From Dehalococcoidia bacterium (GTDB taxonomy: Bacteria > Chloroflexota > Dehalococcoidia > DSTF01 > WHTK01): a stretch of DNA of 64,000 bases. The stretch lies in the NCBI GenBank assembly GCA_009377745.1, contig WHTK01000006.1, positions 62,001 through 126,000 of the forward strand, written 5' to 3'. Within the stretch, counting starts at the first letter, position 1. Every line of letters starts with the position of its first letter. Of the stretch, positions 7,877-15,350 are shown one piece after another. The notes beneath the pieces are model-generated. The model had not been told where the DNA came from. It did no database searches and worked only from the letters and a program-made list of their open reading frames with translations. A program made the position numbers and the translations under genes.

Positions 7877-10294
7877 ATGCAGGTCTCACTCAAGTGGCTA
7901 TCCGAGTATGTGCCCCTGACTCTGCCGGCGAAGGAGCTGGCTGAGCGCCTGACGCTCGCGGGGGTCAAGGTCGAGAAGATCATCAGCCAGGGAGAAGGCT
8001 GGGACGGCGTGCGTATCGGCGAGGTGTTGGAGGTAGAGCAGCACCCGAAGGCTGACCGTCTGAGCCTGGTCACCGTTGACGTGGGCGAGGAAGAAAGCCG
8101 GACCGTGGTCTGTGGCGCGCCAAACGTGGCTATCGGGCAGAAGATTGCTTTCGCCAGCGTCGGGGCGCACCTGCGCGACGGCCACACGGGCGAACCAGCC
8201 GTGCTGAAAGCAGCCGTGATCCGCGGCGTCGAGTCGGCGGGGATGGTCTGCTCCGAGCGCGAGCTTGGCCTATCGGAGGCGCACGAGGGCATCCTGGTGC
8301 TGCCGGAGGACGCGCCGGTGGGGTCGGCGTTGCAAGATGTGCTGGGAGACACGATCTTTGAGCTGGAGGTGACGCCGAACCGGCCGGATCATCTCTCAAT
8401 GCTGGGTGTGGCCTGGGAGGTGGCGGCGCAGACCCGGGTCAAGGTGAAAGAGCCGGAGCGCGTCTACCAGGAGGCGGCGGCGAGCACGGCGGCGCAGCGC
8501 ACGTCAGTGACGATTGAAGATAAGGAGCTGTGTCCGCGCTACCTGGCGGGAATCGTCGAGCGGGTTAAGGTGGGGCCTTCGCCTGAGTGGCTGCAGGCGC
8601 GGCTACTGGCGGCTGGCATGCGGCCGATCAACAACATTGTTGACATAACTAACTTCGTCATGCTGGAGACAGGCCAGCCGTTGCACGCTTTCGACTTTCG
8701 CAAGCTGGGCGGCCAGCGCATCGTGGTGCGGCGGGCGAAGGCGGGAGAGCGGATGCGCACCCTGGACGGGGCCGACCGGGAGCTGACGCCAGAGATGCTG
8801 GTGATCGCCGACGCGACCAAGCCGGTGGCGGTCGCGGGCGTGATGGGCGGCTCCGACGCCGAGGTGACGTCAGCGACGACGACGATCCTGCTAGAGGCGG
8901 CGAACTTTAACCCGATCAGCATCCGCGGGACCAGCTCAGCCCTGAGTCTGCGCACCGAGGCATCGATTCGCTTCGAGAAAGGGCTCCACCCGGAGCTGGC
9001 GTCCGTGGCGGCGCGACGGGCGATGAAGTTGTTTATCGAGATTGCCGGCGGCCGGGCAGCCAAGGGACTCGTCGACGCCTATCCGGCAAAGCGGTCGGAC
9101 ACGCGCGTCGTGGTGACGCGACGGCGCATCGAGCAGGTGCTGGGCAGCGATCTCTCGACCACCCAGGTGCGGGCGGCTCTGACCGAGTTGGGCTTCGGCT
9201 GCAGGTGGGTGCCGCCGGACCGCTACGTGGTGCGGGCGCCCTACTGGCGCACGGACGTTAACATCGCCGACGACGTGGTCGAGGAGCTGGCGCGAGTCGT
9301 TGGCTACGACCGAATTGAAGCGGAATCACTGGCGGGCGCGGTGCCGCCGCCGATCCATGACCCGGTGCGCGACCTGCGCGAGAGCTTCAAGGACGCTGCG
9401 ACCGCTGCCGGGCTGCAGGAGGTCATCACCTACCCGCTGACGACGACCGAGGTGCTGCTGGCCGTGGAGCCGGCCGGCGCGCTGGAGGTGCACCCGCCGC
9501 TGCGCCTTGAGAACCCGATGAGTAGCGAGCAGTCAGTGATGCGGACGTCGCTGCGGGCGAGCATTTTGCAGACCATCGCCAGCAACCTGCGCCGCGCGCG
9601 CGGCACGGTGGCGGTGTTCGAGAGCGCTAGGGCCTATCTCAGCACGCCGGATGATCTGCCGGACGAGCGCCAGCTGATCGTTGGCGGCGTGGGTGGCGTG
9701 AGGCAAGGACGCTGGGGCGAGCCGACGGGAGAGGCGCTGGACTTCTACGATGCGAAGGGCATCCTCGAAGAGGTGTTCGAGCGCGCGGGTGTGGAGCTAG
9801 CGTTCCGCAGCGGCGAGGAGTACGGACTGCTGCGTGGCCGCACGGCGGAGCTGGTCGCCGGCGAGGAGCGGGTAGGCGTCCTGGGGCAGGTGCACCCCCA
9901 GCTGGCGTCACGATTTGAGATTGATGGCGACGTGTTTCTGTTCGAGCTGAACGTGGCAAAGCTGTTGCCGGCGCGCAAGATGGAGACGCGCTACCGGCCG
10001 CAATCGCGGTTCCCGGCCGTGACCCAGGACATCGCCCTGCTGGTGGACGCCGCGGTGGCGGCTTCGCGGGTCCAGGAGCTGATCGCCTCCAGCAACCTCG
10101 TAGCGGAGGTGAGGCTGTTCGATGTGTTCGAGGGGCCGCCGTTGCCGGAGGGCAAGCGGTCGCTGGCGTTCGCGGTGCACTTCCAGTCGAACGAAAAGAC
10201 GCTTACGGACGCGGATGTGGCGTCGGCGCGAGAGCGGATCGTGAGGCGATTGCAGCACGAGCTGGGGGCGGAGCTACGCGGGTCACAGGCGTGA
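7877..10294 (+). CDS. pheT: Phenylalanyl-tRNA synthetase beta subunit
   Basis: 805 residues, the normal bacterial length. Domains in order: N-terminal KWLSEYVPL start block, tRNA-binding EMAP/OB domain (about 40-150), B3/B4 editing domain (about 210-380, including LLEAANFNPISIRGTS), B5 domain (about 400-470), the catalytic-like core (TEASIRFEKGLHPEL, LRASILQTIASNLRR), and the ferredoxin-fold anticodon-binding domain at about 710-800 (YRPQSRFPAVTQDIALLVD). It binds tRNA-Phe and edits mischarged Tyr. Its start is 7 bp after the pheS stop, so both come from the promoter at 6750. It converges with the HAD phosphatase gene, with only 18 bp between them. Confidence 0.97.
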   Translation: MQVSLKWLSEYVPLTLPAKELAERLTLAGVKVEKIISQGEGWDGVRIGEVLEVEQHPKADRLSLVTVDVGEEESRTVVCGAPNVAIGQKIAFASVGAHLRDGHTGEPAVLKAAVIRGVESAGMVCSERELGLSEAHEGILVLPEDAPVGSALQDVLGDTIFELEVTPNRPDHLSMLGVAWEVAAQTRVKVKEPERVYQEAAASTAAQRTSVTIEDKELCPRYLAGIVERVKVGPSPEWLQARLLAAGMRPINNIVDITNFVMLETGQPLHAFDFRKLGGQRIVVRRAKAGERMRTLDGADRELTPEMLVIADATKPVAVAGVMGGSDAEVTSATTTILLEAANFNPISIRGTSSALSLRTEASIRFEKGLHPELASVAARRAMKLFIEIAGGRAAKGLVDAYPAKRSDTRVVVTRRRIEQVLGSDLSTTQVRAALTELGFGCRWVPPDRYVVRAPYWRTDVNIADDVVEELARVVGYDRIEAESLAGAVPPPIHDPVRDLRESFKDAATAAGLQEVITYPLTTTEVLLAVEPAGALEVHPPLRLENPMSSEQSVMRTSLRASILQTIASNLRRARGTVAVFESARAYLSTPDDLPDERQLIVGGVGGVRQGRWGEPTGEALDFYDAKGILEEVFERAGVELAFRSGEEYGLLRGRTAELVAGEERVGVLGQVHPQLASRFEIDGDVFLFELNVAKLLPARKMETRYRPQSRFPAVTQDIALLVDAAVAASRVQELIASSNLVAEVRLFDVFEGPPLPEGKRSLAFAVHFQSNEKTLTDADVASARERIVRRLQHELGAELRGSQA

Positions 10295-10312
10295 CGGCGT
10301 AGGATTCCGCGC

Positions 10313-11026
10313 TTATAGGAGCTCCGATAGGCTGAGGATGATGCGGTCTGGCTTTGCGCTGCCGGGCGGCAGGCCCTTCTGAAGCCGATCGAGCCAGATG
10401 CCCTTTACACCGAGCTTCATCGGCGCGAAGACATCCCACTCGAGGTTGTCGCCGGCCATCCAGGCGTCTGAGGGTGCGCAGCCGAGGGCCATGAGGGCGG
10501 CGCGGTAGACACGCTCGTCCGGCTTGCCGCAGCCGAACTCTCCCTCGATGCAGACGTAGTCGAAGTGGCGGGCAAGGTCGAAACGGTCGAGCTTGGCGCG
10601 TTGGCCGGCAGCGCCACCGTTCGTCAGCAGGGCGAGGCGGATGCCAGCCGACTTGAAGCGCTCGATCGCGTCGATGGCGCCCGGTAGCAGAGTGACGTCC
10701 TGATCACGGAGGTCGCGGTAGCGGTTGGCGATTGTTGCGCCCAGGCGGGGAGCATTGATGCCGTTGCGTCGCAGAGCTTCATCGACGATCCAGGCGCTGG
10801 CGGCTCGCAGATCGTGGCGGCCGATCCGGGCGCGTTCGGGATCCGCCCAGTACCAGTCGCGGACCTGGTAGATCGTCGCCTTGAGGAGGGCGGGGTCGAG
10901 GCCCGGCGCTTCGGTGGCGGCTTCCTGACAGACCGCCGTCCAGCCGGTCGCCACGCTGGAGGTGTCGTCGATGATCGTGTCATCGAGGTCGAGGAGGAGG
11001 GCGCGCGGGAAACCGTTGGTGTTCAC
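10313..11026 (-). CDS. HAD superfamily hydrolase (YjjG / N-acylneuraminate-9-phosphatase-like)
   Basis: 237 residues. HAD motif I is LLLDLDDTI with nucleophile D13 and general acid D15; motif II is ALLTNGG; the motif III lysine is in GEFGCGKPDERVY; motif IV is AGDNLEWDV. The cap between motifs I and II is alpha-helical (subfamily IA). It should dephosphorylate a small phosphorylated metabolite (nucleotide or sugar phosphate) in the cytosol. The substrate cannot be read from the sequence. It converges on pheT and is monocistronic as far as I can see. Confidence 0.85.
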   Translation of the reverse strand: MNTNGFPRALLLDLDDTIIDDTSSVATGWTAVCQEAATEAPGLDPALLKATIYQVRDWYWADPERARIGRHDLRAASAWIVDEALRRNGINAPRLGATIANRYRDLRDQDVTLLPGAIDAIERFKSAGIRLALLTNGGAAGQRAKLDRFDLARHFDYVCIEGEFGCGKPDERVYRAALMALGCAPSDAWMAGDNLEWDVFAPMKLGVKGIWLDRLQKGLPPGSAKPDRIILSLSELL

Positions 11027-11097
11027 GAGGCGATTCTAGTTGGCGAGAGGACGGGTTGCCAAACTTGGAGGGACGGACAGAGGTTCGAGGGCGCTCG

Positions 11098-11216
11098 TCC
11101 TTCGACAGCCCCAGGATGCTGTAAGGCCTTAGGCTTCGCGTTGAACGTGTTTGGCGAACGGAAGCAGAAGGGCGTTGGATGGTGAAGGCAAGATTCCTCG
11201 TGCCTCGGAATGACAT
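11098..11216. repeat. Dispersed intergenic repeat pair (CCTTCGACA...CAGGAT and CTCGGAATGACA elements)
   Basis: The segment begins with a CCTTCGACA..CCAGGATG element (11098-11118) and ends with ATTCCTCGTGCCTCGGAATG (from about 11193). The same two elements, in the same order and about 90 bp apart, recur at 12904-12924 and about 13000-13023 between two other genes, and a single degenerate first element is at about 15293. It is non-coding and looks like a small, decayed repeat family. Confidence 0.5.
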
Positions 11217-11259
11217 CGGGACTAAAAGGGATGCGGAGTCCCGGCAAGAGAATAAGAAA

Positions 11260-11286
11260 GGGGCCTCGGTGGTTAGCCGAGGCCCC
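11260..11286 (-). terminator. Intrinsic terminator of the Rieske oxygenase gene
   Basis: A perfect 10-bp stem, GGGGCCTCGG (11260-11269) with CCGAGGCCCC (11277-11286), closes a 7-base loop. Read on the minus strand it follows the Rieske stop codon by about 22 bases and runs into TTTCTTATTC. Confidence 0.85.
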
Positions 11287-11308
11287 TTCTTACGTGAGTT
11301 AGGCCGCG

Positions 11309-12691
11309 TTAGCTCTTGGCGGTCTTGTCCGTGACCAGCTCTGCAACGCGCGGGCCGCGCATGAAGAGCTTCTCCTTAAGCGCTTCGAACCAGTGGACGC
11401 CGTTGGGCAGCACTGTTTCGTAGGCGCGGAGCTTGTAGTAGGTCGGCTGAACGCCGGGAGGCTCGCCGCCATCCTGGACGGTTTTTACGGCCTTGAGCAG
11501 GGCGCGGCGGGCGTTGATGATGGCGCGGTCGGTGGTGCCGAGGCGCTCCAGCGTGCGGTCGGCGATGGCGCCCATGCTCTCCTGGATGGCCCGGTCCTGG
11601 GTGTTGCCACCCTCGATGCCGGTGAAGGTCTCGGTTTTCTGTACCTGCCGGTCGATCTTGTAGCGGTTGTCCGAGTTGCGGAAGGAACGGAAGGTGTGCG
11701 GGTCCAGGTCCTGGCCGAAGTTATTACCGAAGCCCTGGGGCCGGTTGGCGTCACGCAGCCAGAGCGGCAGGTCGCCGGTCTGCGGCGTGGGCGGGCCGAA
11801 GCCTTCGCCGCCACCCAGGGACCGTCGCGAGTCAGTCTCTTCCTCCGGCGGGTCGTCGAAGACGGCGCTGCGGTTGTAGACCATGGTGTTTTCATCATCC
11901 ATGGGTACCCACATGTGGCCGCCGTTGCCGCCGCCACCGGGCAGATAGCTATGCCAGGGCATGATCCAGTGGTAGGCGCGGACGTAGTTGCCTTCGTCGC
12001 CCACGGGGCGGATGCCGGCGTAGCTGAAGCCGTAGTCAGTGGGGACGACTTCGACGAGGGGTGAGAGAGCGCGGTTGCGGGCGCGGCCCATGGCGGTGGA
12101 CTCGTCGTGCTTCTGGCCCGGAGGCAGACCGCCGTGGAGGAAGTTGGTGTGGGAGCTGTCGATGCCGCCTTCGAGGGCCTGGAGCCAGTTCGACTCCTGG
12201 ATCACCTTCGACATGGAGCGGTGGGTTGCCGGGACCTGAGTCCAAGCGAAGAGCGGCGGTGCAGGCTTCTTCTCGGCCGGGCCCATGAAGCACCAGATCA
12301 CGCCGCCAACCTCGTAGGTCGGGTAGGCGGGGATGCGGACCTTGTCCTTGAAGTTGGACTCTTCCGGCTCGGAGGGCATGTCAACGCAGGCGCCTTCGCA
12401 GTCGAACTTCCAGCCGTGGTAGACGCAGCGCAGGCCGTTTTCTTCGTTGCGACCCCAGAAGAGGTGGGCGCGCCGGTGGGCGCAGCGGGCCCCGACGATG
12501 CCGACGTGGCCGTCCGTCTGGCGGAAGGCGACGAGCTCTTCGCCGAGTAGCTTGATCGTTACGGGCGGGCAGTCTGCCTCCGGCAGCTCCCAGGAGAGAA
12601 GGGAGGGCACCCAGTAACGGCGCATAAGTTCACCCATGGGGGTGCCGGGTCCGACCCTACAGAGAAGTTCGTTTTGCTCTTCGGTAAGCAT
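11309..12691 (-). CDS. Rieske-type aromatic ring-hydroxylating oxygenase (phthalate 4,5-dioxygenase-like)
   Basis: 460 residues. The Rieske [2Fe-2S] ligands are C70-x-H72 and C89-x2-H92 (RCVYHGW). The catalytic domain has the full set: bridging D178, iron ligands H181 and H186 (GGIDSSHTNFLH), and D366 in the NTQDRAIQESMG block. It should accept electrons from a separate reductase and hydroxylate or demethylate an aromatic or other ring substrate. No reductase is in the window, so it must use one from elsewhere. The N-terminus (EEQNELLCRVGPGTPMGEL) matches the paralogue at 5303-6583. A strong terminator follows. The substrate is unknown. Confidence 0.92.
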   Translation of the reverse strand: MLTEEQNELLCRVGPGTPMGELMRRYWVPSLLSWELPEADCPPVTIKLLGEELVAFRQTDGHVGIVGARCAHRRAHLFWGRNEENGLRCVYHGWKFDCEGACVDMPSEPEESNFKDKVRIPAYPTYEVGGVIWCFMGPAEKKPAPPLFAWTQVPATHRSMSKVIQESNWLQALEGGIDSSHTNFLHGGLPPGQKHDESTAMGRARNRALSPLVEVVPTDYGFSYAGIRPVGDEGNYVRAYHWIMPWHSYLPGGGGNGGHMWVPMDDENTMVYNRSAVFDDPPEEETDSRRSLGGGEGFGPPTPQTGDLPLWLRDANRPQGFGNNFGQDLDPHTFRSFRNSDNRYKIDRQVQKTETFTGIEGGNTQDRAIQESMGAIADRTLERLGTTDRAIINARRALLKAVKTVQDGGEPPGVQPTYYKLRAYETVLPNGVHWFEALKEKLFMRGPRVAELVTDKTAKS

Positions 12692-13186
12692 TTATAGTCC
12701 TCTCTTGCGCCAACTGGCGCGCGGAATGAAGAGCGCGGTCTCTCGATAGACCGTGTTGTGGTGAATATAGACCTTCTTGGCGAAGACGGCTAGGGGGTAA
12801 TAGCTATGGCTGATGAGGTGATAGCCGGGAAAGTGAGGGAGGTCGCAGTCCTGGGTCCGTATCATGCAGCGGGAGAGTTGGAGCACCAATGCGACCAGCA
12901 GGGTCCTTCGACAAGCTCAGGATGCCATTTGGGAGTTGAATAGCCAGTTCAACGTCTGTAGCAGACGAATGTGGCAGAGAGCCGATCTTGCAGGGCGGGA
13001 TTCCCCATACCTCGGGATGACAAAAGAAGAGGATTGCGCCGGGGATCGGCTGAGGATCGAGGACGTTGAGGTATGACCTCGAAGGACTTGTCATGTGGCA
13101 GAGGCGTCCATGCCTCGGGGTTCAGCCCGAGGTACGGAGGGCGGCGTCGCGCCTATCGCGACATGGACAATGGGGCAAGGCTACCT
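12692..13186. other. Gene-free stretch with dispersed repeats
   Basis: No convincing coding region. It holds a GCGCCA/TGGCGC inverted repeat just before the Rieske gene (about 12708-12721), the CCTTCGACAAGCTCAGGAT element (12905-12923) and a CCATACCTCGGGATGACA element near 13006. Both elements also occur at 11098-11216. The promoter of the Rieske gene should lie near 12692-12760, but I could not pick a convincing -35/-10 pair. Confidence 0.5.
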
Positions 13187-13543
13187 CTAGGCGAGTGCGG
13201 CTTTAGCCTGGGCGGCGAGGGAGCCGAAGGCGTTGGCATCGCGAACGGCGAGGTCGGCCATGACTTTGCGGTCGAGGGTGATGCCGGCCTTGTTGAGGCC
13301 GTGGATGAACTGGCTATAGGAGATGCCGTGCATGCGGACGGCGGCGTTGATGCGGGTGATCCAGAGGCGGCGGAAATCGCCCTTGCGGTCATAGCGGTCG
13401 CGGGTGGAGTAGTCGAGTGCGTGGAGGATGGACTCGTTGGCGCGGCGGAAGATGGTGTGGCGCTTGCCTTTGTGGCCGCTGGCCATGGCGATGATTTTCT
13501 TGTGCCGGGCGCGTCCCGTGACGCCACGCTTTACTCGACTCAT
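13187..13543 (-). CDS. rplT: 50S ribosomal protein L20
   Basis: 118 residues, full length. The basic N-terminal tail ([18 protein letters not shown]) and the core [20 protein letters not shown] are diagnostic. L20 binds 23S rRNA and is needed early in large-subunit assembly. It is the last gene of infC-rpmI-rplT, 122 bp after rpmI. That gap is longer than typical for this operon and has no reading frame; it might hold a translational control element, but I cannot recognise the L20-binding pseudoknot or mimic. Confidence 0.97.
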   Translation of the reverse strand: MSRVKRGVTGRARHKKIIAMASGHKGKRHTIFRRANESILHALDYSTRDRYDRKGDFRRLWITRINAAVRMHGISYSQFIHGLNKAGITLDRKVMADLAVRDANAFGSLAAQAKAALA

Positions 13544-13665
13544 TGTCAGGTCCCTTGTAGGCCGCGATTCTAGAAAGCGGCGGTTTTCAGTTGGCCGATG
13601 GGGCTATCGACTGCAAAGACTAGCACAGATTGGCGCTACGGCGAATCTGGGCGGAGAGATGCTGC

Positions 13666-13869
13666 CTAGGAGAGGCCGTAAGGCAGGAGGCGATGGACGC
13701 GCTTCTGCATGCCGGGCGAGGCCATGAGCTTGGCGTCGATCTTTCGCTTGGCGCGCTTGGCCTTGACTAGCCGCAGGTGGCTGATATGGCCCTTGCGGTG
13801 CATGACCTTACCGGTCCCGGTTATGTGGAAGCGGCGGGCTGCGCCTTTGTGGGTCTTTTGCTTAGGCAT
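13666..13869 (-). CDS. rpmI: 50S ribosomal protein L35
   Basis: 67 residues, basic throughout, with the family start MPKQKTHKGAARRFHITGTG and the KVMHRKGHISHL block. A structural protein of the large ribosomal subunit. Its start codon overlaps the infC stop by 8 bp, which implies translational coupling, as in many bacteria. Confidence 0.97.
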   Translation of the reverse strand: MPKQKTHKGAARRFHITGTGKVMHRKGHISHLRLVKAKRAKRKIDAKLMASPGMQKRVHRLLPYGLS

Positions 13870-14425
13870 TCTGTTCTGCTCCGGCTGCGGCTGGTTCCTT
13901 CGCTTTGGCGTGGCCAGGGGCGAGGATGGTTGAGAGGAAGCGTCCCTCCATGTTGGGCGGCCTTTCGATCACGGAAACTTCCTTGAGCTTCTCGGATATG
14001 TGCTCAAGGAGAGCCCGGCCGATCTCGGGATGGACCATCTCGCGGCCGCGGAACATCACGGTTACTTTAACCTTGTCGCCGCCTTTGAGGAACTTTTCGG
14101 CGTTGCGAGCTTTCATGTCGAGGTCGTGGACATCGATCTTGGGGCGCATACGGATCTCACGCAGGACGGAGGCGTGCTGACCTTTCTTGGAGTCCCGCTC
14201 CTTCTTGGCCTGCTCGTACTTGAACTTGCCGTAATCGAGCAGGCGGCAGACGGGCGGGACGGCGTTGGGGGCGACTTCGACGAGGTCAAGATCAGCCTCG
14301 CGCGCCATTTCGAGGGCCTGCGGTAGGGTGAGGACACCCAAGCGCTCGCCGTCTTCGCCGACGAGGAGCACCTCTCTAGCCCGGATCCGTTCGTTGATCC
14401 GAAGTTCGCGGGTTATAGGTGGCAC
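13862..14425 (-). CDS. infC: Translation initiation factor IF-3
   Basis: 187 residues. The N-domain (RINERIRAREVLLVGEDGE), the basic linker (about 75-90) and the C-domain (EIRMRPKIDVHDLDMK, FLKGGDKVKVTVMFRGREM) are all present. IF-3 binds the 30S subunit and proofreads start codons. The earliest possible start is GTG at 14425, directly after an in-frame TAA. An ATA three codons in is an alternative, since infC often uses rare starts for autoregulation. The first 10 residues are not conserved enough to decide. The C-terminus has a short Ala/Glu-rich tail. Confidence 0.96.
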   Translation of the reverse strand: MPPITRELRINERIRAREVLLVGEDGERLGVLTLPQALEMAREADLDLVEVAPNAVPPVCRLLDYGKFKYEQAKKERDSKKGQHASVLREIRMRPKIDVHDLDMKARNAEKFLKGGDKVKVTVMFRGREMVHPEIGRALLEHISEKLKEVSVIERPPNMEGRFLSTILAPGHAKAKEPAAAGAEQNA

Positions 14426-14467
14426 TTAGGGCTCGTAGTCTTTCCTGTCAACGTTGATTCGCTTTCG

Positions 14468-14497
14468 AATTTAGCATCCGTGGGTTGAAGGCGTCAA
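14468..14497 (-). promoter_or_regulatory. Promoter of infC-rpmI-rplT
   Basis: On the minus strand TTGACG (14492-14497) and TAAATT (14468-14473) are separated by 18 bp. Transcription would start near 14461, leaving only about 35 bases before infC, too short for a structured L20-type leader. Confidence 0.55.
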
Positions 14498-14517
14498 TGC
14501 GGCAAGGCAATAAGTAA

Positions 14518-14560
14518 GGGCCCGGCTAGCGGTGGCCTGAGCCAGCCGTCAACCGGGCCC
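14518..14560 (-). terminator. Intrinsic terminator of the zinc-ribbon gene
   Basis: GGGCCCGG (14518-14525) pairs with CCGGGCCC (14553-14560); an inner CGG-TGGC/GCCA-CCG stem fills the loop. In the minus direction it lies 16 bases past the stop of the zinc-ribbon gene and is followed by TTACTTATT. It separates that gene from the infC promoter. Confidence 0.75.
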
Positions 14561-14576
14561 TGCTTATCCTGCTTTG

Positions 14577-14966
14577 TTAGCGTCGGTACATACCGCCGCC
14601 ACCGCCGCCACCACCACGAGCGCTGCCACCGCCACCGCTGGGGCGGCCAACCCGCTCGAAGCAGTCTCGGCAGTATACGGGCCGGTCGCCACGGGGCTGA
14701 AAGGGGACCTTGGTGGCCTGGCCGCAGCTGCTGCATACCACGTCGAAGAGCTCGCGCTCGGGCCGAGGGCCGGAGCTGCGGAAGCCACCGCCGCCACCAC
14801 CTCCGCCGGCGTCGCCGTCACGGTCGTTGCGGCGCATGGCGCGGCAAGAGCGGCAGCGCTTGGGCTCGGTAAAGCCGCGGGAGGAGTAGAACTCCTGGTC
14901 CTCGGCGCTGAATGTGAACTCCTGTCCACAGTCCGAGCAGGTTAAGGTCTTGTCTGTGAATGGCAC
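14577..14966 (-). CDS. Glycine-rich double zinc-ribbon protein
   Basis: 129 residues from GTG at 14966, chosen because AGGAGG sits 8 bases upstream. The frame is open 31 codons further upstream but without coding character. Two pairs of CxxC knuckles form the first ribbon (TCSDCGQEF ... RCRSCRAMRR) and a second ribbon follows after a glycine stretch (VCSSCGQATKVPF ... VYCRDCFERVG). The tail is glycine-rich and ends in MYRR. This layout is known from conserved small proteins of Chloroflexota and other bacteria that I recognise only as zinc-ribbon family. A nucleic-acid role is plausible from the RG/G-rich tail, but unproven. A TTGACA box lies at 15070-15075 upstream; its best -10 (TATCCT, 15050-15055) is only 14 bp away. 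Confidence 0.8.
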   Translation of the reverse strand: MPFTDKTLTCSDCGQEFTFSAEDQEFYSSRGFTEPKRCRSCRAMRRNDRDGDAGGGGGGGGFRSSGPRPERELFDVVCSSCGQATKVPFQPRGDRPVYCRDCFERVGRPSGGGGSARGGGGGGGGMYRR

Positions 14967-15350
14967 CTCGAAAGCCTCCTGAAATTCTCCTAGTCGCAGT
15001 CCGCCTTCGAGTTGCTTCCGGCGCGGCTCAACTATGGCGTGCAAGCGCAAGGATAGCATACGGGCGCGCTGTCAAGATGGGTTGATTTGGCGCTGATACA
15101 GGGAGTTTGAAAACGAGCGTTGCGCGCTGGGCCGCGCCTAAGGACGAGTGCCATTTCTGGGGGTTGAGCGCCCGTCGGACGGCTGAGAGGCGGGAGCGGA
15201 AGGGCGCCGATCTCGCGGGCCGAGATGCTCATGCGCCGGAATGACACGACCAGGTCGTCGTTGTGTCCGTCGTGTGGGCGTGAGACGGGACGTCCTTCGA
15301 CTCTTGGACGCCGCCCGGGAAAGCCCTCGCCGTTGGAATGACTGCTGAGG
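14967..15350. other. Gene-free stretch with repeat remnants
   Basis: No coding region of its own. It contains the likely promoter of the zinc-ribbon gene (15050-15075) and, from about 15230 to 15350, degenerate copies of the CGGAATGACA and CCTTCGAC elements seen at 11098-11216 and 12904-13023. It is otherwise featureless. Confidence 0.4.
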
